Part shown: piece by piece, positions 14,021 to 24,361 of the stretch
Position numbering within the stretch: position 1 is the stretch's first letter
How the letters are laid out: each line of letters starts with the position of its first letter
Assembly (NCBI GenBank): GCA_008360975.2
Contig: CM039183.1
Coordinates: 45,313,850 to 45,377,849, forward strand
Length of the DNA: 64,000 nucleotides
Direction: 5' to 3'
Source: Lichenostomus cassidix
Lineage: Eukaryota > Chordata > Aves > Passeriformes > Meliphagidae
The notes under the pieces: generated by a model
What the model was told of the DNA's origin: nothing
Databases searched by the model: none
The model's input: only the letters and a program-made list of their open reading frames with translations
Position numbers and translations under genes: made by a program

Positions 14021-14490
14021 CAAGCCCTCACTGCAATAAGGACTTTGAGGTACTGGAGCTTGTCCAGAAAAGTGCAACAGAGCTACTGAAGGCTCTGGAG
14101 CACAAGTCTTATGAGGAGCAGCTGAGAGAGCCGAGGGGTGTTTAGCCTGGAGAAGAGGAGGCTCAGGGGAGACCTTACTGCTCTCTACAAGTGCACTGCT
14201 GTAGCCAGTGGCGGTCAGTCTCTCTTCCAAGTAACAACCAATAGGGCAAGTGAATGGCCTCAAATTGCACAGGGGTGGCTTGGATTGGAAAACATTTTTC
14301 ACAGAAAGGTTTGCCAAGCACTGGAACAGGTTACCCAGGGAAATATTGAGTCACCATCCCTGGAGGTATTTAAAAGATGTGTAGATGTGGAACCTAGGGA
14401 CACAGTTTAGTGGTTGACTTGGCAGTGCTGGGTTAATGGTTGGATGCAATGATCTGAGAGGTCTTTTCAAACCTTAATGATTCTGTTTCA
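14021..14490 (+). mobile_element. CR1 LINE 3' fragment, long and well preserved
   Basis: About 470 bases follow a CR1 consensus closely: GTACTGGAGCTTGTCCAGAA, GGCTCTGGAGCACAAGTCTT, AGCCTGGAGAAGAGGAGGCT, CCATCCCTGGAGGTATTTAA, and a terminal GGTCTTTTCAAACCTTAATG then ATTCTG. This form, with the 'GTTTAGTGGTTGACTTGGCAGTG' style of tail, differs from the other CR1 copies here and suggests a different subfamily. It is opposite to RGS7. Open frames of 90 and 127 codons overlapping it are artefacts of the CR1 tail. Confidence 0.92.
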
Positions 14491-15156
14491 CAGTTACCAT
14501 GATACAGTAGCTGCTTCTTATATTTTTGCTTTTTTTTTAATTTCATGCTAGTGGTTATCTTTGTTGATGTAAATAATTCCAAAATTTCAAGAGGCAGATA
14601 TTTCACATTTCTAATAAGCTTAAACGTTATTAAAAGTCTAAGTTTTCCAGTTTAACTGAAGTATTGCTATAAAGTAGACAGTAATTAGGAAGCAGACTTT
14701 CAAAAGGAAGTGTAAATTATTTGTAATAATTTCTGCATGATTAACTGAGGTGAATAGAGTTTTTTTATGGTTTGGATTTTTTTTTAATTAATTAGAGTCT
14801 CAGCTTTAATGAGAACAGTAGTTTTGTATCACCTATAAAAATTAAATTCTATTGACACTACATATTTCATACTTTGTGGATCCAAGTGTAGTGAAGCCAA
14901 ATGAGGTCTTGCAGCTACAAAACTAGAGCAACATGGCTCTTGTCACCCATCCTGCCACACAAACAAATAAAGCCCTGATAATTTGTGGAATTTGAGTAGA
15001 TGACTGAATGCAACCAGAAAAATTAGGAAAAGGGAGAAACATTAGAGGAAAAACATCTTAATGGAGAAGAATACGTGAATTAGATCCAGTCACCAGCTGT
15101 AAACAAATGAGAACCAGAGGATTCTATGCAGTAAAATTGGAGCCTAAAACATGGAG

Positions 15157-15161
<5 letters not shown>

Positions 15162-15204
<43 letters not shown>
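15162..15204 (+). repeat. Poly(A) run of 43, followed by a purine tract
   Basis: Forty-three uninterrupted A residues are followed by about 60 bases of G/A-only or nearly so sequence (GAGAGAAGAGGAAGTG and onward). It could be the tail of a retroposed sequence, but nothing upstream is recognisable and no flanking duplication was seen. Length polymorphism is expected. Confidence 0.9.
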
Positions 15205-15207
<3 letters not shown>

Positions 15208-17314
15208 AGAAGAGGAAGTGAAAAAAAGGAAGAAAAAGAGGAAAGGGAGTATTGAAAAAAATGTGAGAGTGCCTAGGAAATATTAATCTGTCCAAGATGA
15301 AATGGCAACCAATGTACTTTGCTTAGCAAATGTGATTGATCCTGGACCATCACTGTGCCCCTGTGTGTACAGCAGTATTTCTCTACATTTGCTGCTGAAA
15401 AACATACAACCCTCTAAGGTCAATTACTAACAAAACCAAGAGAAGGCCTTACACTAACCTTCCAGCCATCAAATACTACATATAACATGTACATAGCAAA
15501 ACATTTTTGTTTACTTGACTATAAATACCTGCAGCAGCTGTCAGCAAGATGAAATAGTATTTCAAAGGATTTTATTCAATTAAGTTGTCCAGATTTAAAA
15601 TCTCACTTCCACCTACTTGCATTTTCCATTACTATGTAACACAGTTCTTTGGCAAACAAGGAAGCAGAGATCTAATCAAGTCTCAAGACAGTTATTTAGC
15701 TGCTTTTAATTAATTATGCCAGTGTGAATAGGGAATTAGTAAATGAACTTCCTCTTAAACCTTCAAAACTTGGTATGATCCCAAAGGTTCAGAAGGAGGC
15801 TGTCAAACAGTAAGAAAAGTGCAAAAATTCCTAGTAACTTTAGTAGAAATGAGATAAAATATTTTATAAAGGAGGTCATTAGAATTCAATTCATGCAATT
15901 AACCAATCAGCTTTATTTCTAAAAGTTATAAGAGTTCTCCCCAAAAGAGCATACTTTTTCTAGGAGTCTTCATTTATACTTTCATCCTTAGCTAAGTCAA
16001 TATATGTTTCTTGTTATTAACTTTCAATATCATAAAAGCCTCTGACCATGCTGCTACTTGTGTGTAGAGTTGCAATGCAAGCAGACAGGATGGGGAATGG
16101 ATAATATTTTTGAATCAGAAGGATTTGGAGTCCAAAGCCTGTTATTTTGAAAATCTGACGCATCAATAGGAAGTTAATACTGGCTTTACCTATATTTGCC
16201 TTATGCTGAAATATTTCTTCCATATTCTGAGTGATAACATCAGGGAAAAGATAGTGGTACAACATCTGGATGGACATACCCACTTCAGGAACACCAGGTT
16301 CCTGAAAATGTGGAGCATTTTCAAAGAAAACTAAAGAACAAAAACTGCCCAATTTGGGATTTGATTCTTAAAACTGATTATAAAGCTTTTCAGACCTTAC
16401 AAATCACTGTGGAGAAACAAGTACCACTTTTCAATAGCTCATGTCATGTATAGCTTTATGATGAAGCTGTGTATTTTGCCATAGCATCATAGGTAAAGAT
16501 TTCAATTGTGTAATTTAGATTTAAGGTCTAATTTGTTCTGTGACAGACAGGATGAAATTCATTCCTTCAAATGGTACAACAGAGCATTTGAAGTTCTTTC
16601 CAATGAAATTACTTAAAGCTTACTGATGTTTCAGCTTCTATTATCTTGATCAGGTAACAGTTTTAACATTAACTTTTTATCTCAGTAGGCCTGTTCAGCC
16701 TATTTTTTTTAATCAGTACTTTGTATTCTATTCAGTACTTTTTTCTTCCTTTTCTCTCAATAAGACTCTCAAAGACCTCAGAAAAATAAAGCCCATGCTG
16801 CCAACCAAATTGTAAAGAATATGCTGATTGTTGGTTTGTTTCAATTTTTTTATAAAATATAATTGGGTATCAGACACTTTTCATAAGCTAGATCTTGGAT
16901 TTTAGCCTGTGATGTAGCTTAAAGGCCATGTTAACCTAATTGTATTTTAAAAGGCACCTAGTCAAATCTTGTTTCCTTTGGAGTTATAAATAGAACCTCC
17001 AACTTTGTGCAGAGGTTGGAATTTCACCTTTAATAATTAAAACAAAGGACAAAGAGGTGAATGTCATGTGAAGGCAATTTTACTTACTAAAGAAAATAAC
17101 TCTGGGTAGAATTTGGAGACTTTAATATTAAAGGCATTAATTATTTCCTAATAAAATAAATATCTTTGAAGTCATCACCATGGAATCAGGGCTAGTATTA
17201 AGAGAAACTAAATTTAAAAATCCAGTTGATGTCTTGCTTTTAACCAAAGGTAAGAGAGCATCAGTAGAGTTCTGTTTCATACAGAAAATGTGGCTGGCAC
17301 ACTAGTTATAGTTG

Positions 17315-17405
17315 AATCATAGAATCCATAGAATGGTTTGGGTTGGAAAAGACCTTAAAAATTATCTAGTTTCAACCCTGCTGACATGGTCAGGGACACC
17401 TTTCT
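17315..17405 (-). mobile_element. CR1 LINE 3' end, very short
   Basis: It opens with AATCATAGAATCCATAGAAT and GGTTTGGGTTGGAAAAGACC, the reverse complement of the CR1 3' terminus, then a diverged ATTATCTAGTTTCAACCCTG and TGGTCAGGGACACC. Only about 90 bases remain, as is typical of severe 5' truncation at insertion. It has the same orientation as RGS7. Confidence 0.9.
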
Positions 17406-20400
17406 GTAGGTCATGTTATGCAAAGCCTAATTAGAACTAATAGAGGTCTATTTTGAATCAGTATGCTATTGACAATATCAGACAGGTTGCTCACAGAAAT
17501 GATGTTACAGAACACATGTATTTTATCATACCAATACCTAGTACTATCATTTTATTTTTACCATTGTACAGAAAATTATGCTAGACAGCAGCAGGTTCCA
17601 TACTTGTCATCTTTACCCATTACTCCATGATGGATATTTATTTATAAATTAAACAGACACAACTCATTTATATTTACCAGGTGATTCAAAGGTTTATAAA
17701 ATTTTTATATAAAAGGTTTATAAAATAAAAAATTAATTTTTTTTAAAAAGATTTAATTGCTAGGATGAAAAAACAGAAACTATTTTATATGAAATCTTGC
17801 ATAATAATGCCTCCTTAAGACAATAAGGGAGGAGGAATTTCATTCAGACATGCTTAGCATGATGAAACAGTTGTAAGAGTTTGACTTACATACCTATGTA
17901 AAGGAATAATTTGTCACTAATAGCATGATAACATACTCTGCATCATGATACTGATACCAGACTTTATATCAATCCCAGTCACAAACTTTGTATCTTCCTC
18001 TAAGTGTAAAAACACTGTACATTTTTAACCAGATGCCACACTACTAAAAAGATCAAAAGAAATGACTGCTCCTTCAAAGAAAATTGAAAATGAGTACTGA
18101 TGTAGCCCACCACCTATCTACAAGTGAGAAAATAAAATGGCCAAACTAGGAACATATTAATCACTTTCCAGAGTGACTACATGGAAATGAGACTGCTCAA
18201 ACAGCACTGGCACATTTGTAGAAAAATAGCTCACTCCAGGTGGCCCTGCAGGTCTGTGTGCTCTTGGGAAAATTCCTAACACATGCAGTCTACACAGGAT
18301 AATAAATTATACTAAACTGGAAGAAGCTTCAGTGGAAAAAACATGAAATCCATTAAATCTGATTTATCCTGTCACAACTGAATTGCAGACAGTACACTTC
18401 TGTTCACCATTTACAAAATCCCTCTAAAGGCAAACAAAATCTCTCTTTGGGCAAACAAAACACCCTCTTCATGTGAACATTTACCATGGCACTCCTGAAT
18501 CCTCAGCAGTGGCTAGAAGCCCACTGATTGCCACACACAGATAAGTACTACCTATGCTGTATGTAATTACAAGAAACCTGACACATTTTTTGCATGAGTA
18601 TCACAATGTTAATATTATTGGTACTAAAGCAGTGTCTGTAAATTCTGACATTTTCCATTCTCAAACAGAGTTTTGGTTTTGTTCATCTGAGATTAAAGTC
18701 ATTATTCTATTGACATTCATGCAGTAGAAGAAAGTTGGGAAGTTAGTTACACTAGACTTGATGAAGATGCATGAGGTTTGCTATCAAACAAAATGTGCCT
18801 GAGTTTCTATTAGGCAAATGAAAAACAATAGTGTTTTGGTGTCCCTGTGTTCCCAGTATGAGGGGTGTGGTGTGTGTGCAGGCAGTACAAATTACTTCCT
18901 TGGGGGTTTTTTGGTGGAGTTTTTTTTTAAGTTAAGCTGATAAATGAGAACATTCCACTCTTGCTGCACTTCCACAAGTTTTAGTTAATGGAAAGACTGC
19001 AAAGATAAGCACGACCTTTCTATTCCCTTCTTTCTTCCTTTTCATAAGAGACTCTTTTCTCTGTTAGCAATCTCTGGAAGTTCCTCCCCTTTACTTGCAG
19101 CTCTCTGGTGCTGTTTCCCAAATGGCAATTGTTTAGAACATCTTGTGCTGCTCATTACTGCTGCCTTTCTGCATATGATTGGGGAAAGAGCAGAAATAAC
19201 TTAAAACTGAACAATTTTTCAAGTACACTTTTATAAACTCAAATTAAAACCCTAAAATTTTTCTTCTAACTCTTTCAAGTGAGCGCTGTGTATTATCAAG
19301 GTCATTATTAGTATAGCAACTGCTGGAGAGATTTTACTACATAGCAAAGGAGGGAAAACTGGAAGAAACATAAACAGATTTTGTGCTACTGAGCCATTCC
19401 TCTTTATTGCACTGGATCAACGACCACAGTTTACACGGATACTGATGTGCATCTAATTACAAATTAGTTACACCAGTTAAGTGAAAAGATTATAAATGGC
19501 AAGAACTGAAATAAAAAACTCACAGGAGGGCTTAAATATCCAGGTAGTCTTGTTTCATAACTGTTAGATTTAAGACATAAAATGTTTCTTAAAAGCTGGA
19601 TTTAATCATACGTATTTTTGACTTCAGTGTAATTCCTGATGTCCAAGAGCAGTAGCAAACTACTTCAACAAACTGCCTAAATGGGCTGGAGCAAGGCAAT
19701 GTGAATGCAAAGGTTGAGCATTCTAGAGCTGGCTACAGTGGCTCTGCTAGAGCAACCATCTGATAATGAAGTGCCTCCAGCCAAATTCAGCTGGTTTGTA
19801 GCTCTGAGCAAATTAAATCAGCAACACTCAGGAATAAACATACTGTAAAGGAACACAAGGACAATATCTAAATATATTATCTACTCTTAAAGGCATTTTC
19901 TGAGACACCTAGGTGGAAATTATTTATGGGATGATTTGAGGATGAAATGAGTGTTTGTGAGTAACACACATTTCATTATGAAAAGACTGGAAAACTGACA
20001 CTGTTCTTTCTCCTTTAGGAGACAACAGCATGATTTGCTGTTAGCATATAGAAAGGGATTAGAGAAATCAAGTGTTTGCTGAAAGCTCATCAAAGAAATC
20101 AGTGCAAGAACCAAGCACAGGATTAGTCTCTTGGCAATTTGAGCTGATACCTTTATATCAGCTCTTCTACCCCTTTTATTCTACCTTCCCACTAAGGATT
20201 CAAAGAACTTCAGTCTCTGGTGTGGTCAGTCTGGTGCATTTCACGTCATTAACGACCACTTCAAAAAAGAAAAAACACAATGTAGAAAAACAGAGTAGAT
20301 TTTCCACATTAAGGGTAATTGGCAACATCAGTGAAGAGTCAGCACTTACCCTGTAATGGTCAATTCAACAACACATGTCTAAGTGCCAAACCACAAGCCC

Positions 20401-21097
20401 TTATAATTCTGCAAACTTGGTTAATTGCTTCTTTTTGGGTTGAGATCATGCTTACATTTATGCCTGAATTAAACTTCACCATTAAAAATAACTTAGACAA
20501 ATTTTTGTTCCTTAAAATTTTACAGATGAGTTGTAGGCTGAAACACAAACATTTTTTAAGTACATATTGAAAAGCAAACAATGTAACAGCAACTGTATGT
20601 TGCTGTTGAGTGCAGCCATTCTGGGCACAAGCTCTGCTCCACTAAAATAACTTCAAATCTGGTACAATTTAGCAGAATCCACCTATCATCTCCAGTTTAT
20701 TTTCTTGGTGATCTACTGCAGCAAGCCAAAATCTTTCAAATCTTCCACTGAAAATTATCTTCCATTTGTGAAAAATTTGCATGGTTTTATTGACTGTCAT
20801 TTTACAAGTCCCAACTTGTTACTATTTTTTACTGGAAATTGCTGTTTCCAGGTGAAAGCTTTACACTTATTAACACATGGAAGCAAATATTGCTGCCAGG
20901 CCTTCTTCTGCCTTATGTTCTCCCACTATCCATAAAGCTGCCTCTTTCATTCCCTCTGAAATGGTATTGGAGTTGTGTTCCCTACACAAAACAAAGGAAA
21001 AAATTGCACTTCAAAATATGACTCTTTTATATATAAAGTGTGGTAGCATCACTTTCTTCTTACTAGCTCTGTGTTTTATTAAAGAACAAGCTGACTG

Positions 21098-21430
21098 AAG
21101 GAGTTAGGTGTTTTCCCCCTGGAGAACAGAAGGCTCAGGGTGGGACCTCATCACGGTTTTCCAGTACTTAGGGGACACAAGGAGCCACACTGAGAGGATA
21201 AGGGGCAATGGGTACAAGTTGCATAGAGCGGTTTTGTCTTTTCAAATTTTTTACAGTGGGAAAAAAGAATCACTGGATCTGGCGGAGTTTCCATCACCGG
21301 CAGTGTTCAGGATGAGACTGGACAGAGTGCTAGGTAATCTCACCCAGGTTCACCTCTCCATGAAAGGTTGGACCACATGATCTTCCAAGGTCCCTTCCAG
21401 CATGGGCTGTTCTGTGATTCTGTGAATCTG
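21098..21430 (+). mobile_element. CR1 LINE 3' fragment
   Basis: CR1 landmarks: CCCCCTGGAGAACAGAAGGC, TTTTCCAGTACTTAGGGGAC, GATAAGGGGCAATGGGTACA, GGATGAGACTGGACAGAGTG, and the tail GATCTTCCAAGGTCCCTTCC ending in TTCTGTGATTCTGTGAATCT. The terminal ATTCTGTGA repeats match the CR1 3' microsatellite. The middle has lost a block compared with intact copies. It is opposite to RGS7. Confidence 0.9.
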
Positions 21431-22846
21431 TCTACTTCCCCATTAAATCACAATTTACGTGCCTTGCTTGCATGAGTAGTTGCACAGCACTGGTAGATGA
21501 GGTATGCAAATAGTCCTTACATTTTTCTGGGCAGAGTAGAATATGCTCTTAAAATATGTGCTCCAAGGTTTACTCTATGTTTTTCTTGTACATGTCTGAT
21601 ATTAAAATCAGAAAGAGATGATAACTTTCAGTGGAAACTGAGGCATTATTTATTTCTGCCTCACAAAACTGCATGGCTTTACAAGTGGTTTGTAACAAGA
21701 CCCTACAGGGGAGTTTTAAAAGACAACCATGTTAAACCCTGACACACTGGTTAAAAGCGATCAGATGATGCTGAAAATCCAAATTATGGTGACAACAGAT
21801 CACAGAAATTTAGGGCTTTTCCACAAGAAGGTCTAGATTGTCTTGTCCAGAACTAAAACAACAAGCCACACACTTATGGATTTAAAAAAAACAACAAAAA
21901 ACAAACAAAAAAAAAAAACCCAAAACATTTTCAGAAGTTTTCTCATGTGAAAAGCTCTTGCTCACCATCTGTCAAGTTCACTGTTATCTGGCAATTCTGA
22001 GCATTACCCAAAGGAAGCTATTTGTTTTCTGAAGATCTGAATTTAACCAGCTCCAGATAGCTGACTTTGGATTAGGACCAATATACATAAGACATTTTTG
22101 TCATTGTGGATAATTTTTTTCCATCCATGCAATCTGAGAGGATAAAACCCAGCTTAAGTTAAATTACTGTGGTGTTCTGGTTACATATGTTAGTAATTTG
22201 TGTGTTTGTTTAATTTTAATTGGATATGAACATAAGCAACCAAGGAGCTATGTTTTCTGTTTGGTACAAGCTTTTTCTATTCCAAATTTTGCAACAAGCA
22301 GGTAATCTGAAGGACAACCTCTTCCAGTATTGCAGTCCTGGTTTGACAAATAAAGGTTAAACTTCCACATCAAACAAACATAGCATGACAATCTTTAAAC
22401 TCTGGTAAATACAAACAGGTGACTGTTTTGTAGCTGACAACTGAGAAATACAGTATCACACTTAGGTCTCTTGAAGCCTCCCCAGTATCTTCAGGAAGCA
22501 ACATACGACACTGTTTGAAATTAGATTTAAATGTAGCAATCTCTTTCATGTAACATGTCAGTACCTTGTGAACTGACTACTTCCAAATATCGAATTATGT
22601 ATTGATTCATTGCTTACTCATTGCTCAAGTTACAATTTTAAATACAGTGATTTCGCTTTTTGCAATGATCATACTTTGATTTCTAATATGACAGAAAAAG
22701 ACATTTTAAAAATAAAGACCAAAAAAAATCCCAAAACCTAAAAAAAAGCCTAAAACAAGGCAAGGAAAAAAGTATTTTTCATCATTTTTTAAAGAAGGAA
22801 GGTCATCTTTCCTCTAACCAGAAGACAATGGGAACTTCCATAGAAT

Positions 22847-22886
22847 ATTTTATTTCTACAATTTTATTTCTACAATTTTATTCTAG
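22847..22886 (+). repeat. 14-base tandem repeat, three units
   Basis: ATTTTATTTCTACA is repeated exactly at 22847 and 22861, followed by a diverged third unit ATTTTATTCTAGA. It is an AT-rich intronic minisatellite. Confidence 0.85.
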
Positions 22887-23316
22887 AAATTATTCCTTTA
22901 TCAAAAATTTCTGATCAGGTAACTAACTTCCTGTAAATCAGGGAAATAAATAATATCTAAATACAATAAGCAAACTGTGTTTCCTGCTGGCCACACTAGA
23001 AACCTGTGGCAGAGTTTGAAATCAAACCTTCACTTCCATGTCCCAAAACAGCTGATCAAGCAATGAACTGTTCTTCCTCACTTCACTGATTTTATTTGCC
23101 TTTCACTTTCTGTTTAGGGTGCTATAAAAGTGTCCAAACTTAAGATTAGCTTTTGGAAACAGTACAAGAATGTATTTTAAAAGTTCTGTTTATTTTTTAT
23201 ATATTGAAAAATTCTCTAAGGAAACAGCATGTATTTAACAAGCTGCATAGTATAACACTGAATAAATTCGTCATGGACTCAAACATAAACATATTTTGTA
23301 CCAAAGAACTATCATT

Positions 23317-23365
23317 ATCATCCATTATATTGTTTCCTGGCACATGCTGCAATATAATGGATGAT
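23317..23365. repeat. Perfect 16-base inverted repeat, 17-base loop
   Basis: The arm ATCATCCATTATATTG (23317..23332) is exactly complementary to CAATATAATGGATGAT (23350..23365). The loop begins TTTCCTGG. It lies 184 bases on the RGS7-downstream side of the middle DEP exon, so it is transcribed in the RGS7 pre-mRNA. It could be a remnant of a small inverted-repeat transposon or a structured RNA. Confidence 0.9.
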
Positions 23366-23548
23366 CAAAATCCTCAGATTCTTAATAAAGGTTTCTAAGA
23401 TTTGATGATGTCTGTTTTGCTATGGAAATTATACTGCTCAAATGCTGTCTGGTCACTCCAACCACAGCAGAAAACAAAGCCAAGTCCAATAATTTAAAAA
23501 AAAAACCCCAAAACTAGAATATGAAGACATGAAAATAAGAGAACATAC

Positions 23549-23599
23549 CTGGGTCTTCTATCGATAAGTTCTTCGTTAACCATTGAACAATATCTGAAC
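23549..23599 (-). CDS. RGS7: RGS7 coding exon: middle of DEP domain
   Basis: This 51-base exon, phase 1 in and phase 1 out, completes the split glycine codon (G from 56352 plus GT here). It encodes SDIVQWLTKNLSIEDP and ends with the G of a split valine codon. The acceptor is TGCTCCTAG just above 23599 and the donor is GTATGTTC at 23548. The SDIVQWL motif is the conserved core helix of the DEP domain in R7 RGS proteins. Two positions differ from the human RGS7 I remember (WLIKNLTIEDP): T for I and S for T. The S is shared with RGS6. The flanking exons are clearly RGS7, so this looks like lineage variation. Confidence 0.95.
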
Positions 23600-24308
23600 C
23601 TAGGAGCAAAACAAAAGGCATTTATAGATTAGTAAGTTTTCTCTCTCTATTTTTCAGATCCCTGAGGTAAATCATATTGCTCTTCCATGGAAAAGATCTA
23701 TATTTTTTGCTCAGTTTGCCTAGGGAAAAAAACTACTGACCATTCTATTTCAGTTTAGTTTTCTTTTTTTAACTTTGTTTTAGCAGTGAAACATAGCACT
23801 TCTTTCTTTAGGCTAAGACATAAAAAGTAATAGACGTGCATTAAGTGTACAATATAGTCTGCATTTTTAAAATTATGCTACTGCAAAATTTACACAGAAA
23901 ATCAACATTTTATTAATCTAATACCCCCCATTTAAAAATTAGTTTATCAGTAAAAACATATTCAATTGCCCACATATGTTACCAATGTATCAAATTCAAC
24001 CCCATGGCTAAGTTCTAGACAGAATTCATTTTTCCCTCGGTGCTAAAACACCTTCCTTACCACTCCAGTCTCCCATGTTCTCTATCCCTTTAATTTACTG
24101 ACTATCCTTTTCTTTTTATTTAATTTCCTGCCTTGTTTTAAGGTCCCATGCTATTGCCCACCTCTTAACACCTTTGATACCAGATGTCTTGGTGCATTTT
24201 ACATTGAGTATCCTTCCAACCTCACTAATTGCTAACTTATCTGCTTCTCTTGAGCATGCACTTCCATCAATTGCATTTCTATCACACTTTGCACTTTATG
24301 CCACAAGC

Positions 24309-24361
24309 TGAAGTTAGCTTTCTATCTTGTTTTTCAGATAGAAAGCTATAGCTGAACTTCA
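24309..24361. repeat. Inverted repeat: 12-base stem, 8-base loop, extended by 7 more pairs
   Basis: AGCTTTCTATCT (24316..24327) pairs perfectly with AGATAGAAAGCT (24336..24347) across TGTTTTTC. Beyond a 7-base one-sided bulge (ATAGCTG), TGAAGTT (24309..24315) pairs with AACTTCA (24355..24361). That makes 19 base pairs in a 53-base unit. It lies in the large RGS7 intron. Confidence 0.88.

Larger units (their letters stand above)
3481..23548 (-). other. RGS7: RGS7 intron, complete, 20,068 bases
   Basis: This complete GT-AG intron of the RGS7 gene (GTATGTTC to CTTCAAACAG) separates the middle and last DEP exons. It is phase 1. It holds five CR1 fragments (3963, 5292, 14021, 17315, 21098), a 43-base poly(A), a small ATTACACTG minisatellite with a G13 run, a three-unit 14-base tandem at 22847 and a perfect 16-base-pair hairpin at 23317. 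The remainder, including the stretches 5800-13500 and 14500-21000, shows only AT-rich unique sequence with short chance frames. Confidence 0.88.

Noticed and set aside
13934..14410. Open frames of 127 codons (-) and 90 codons (+)
   Set aside because: They lie largely or wholly in the CR1 3' tail, which is not protein-coding.
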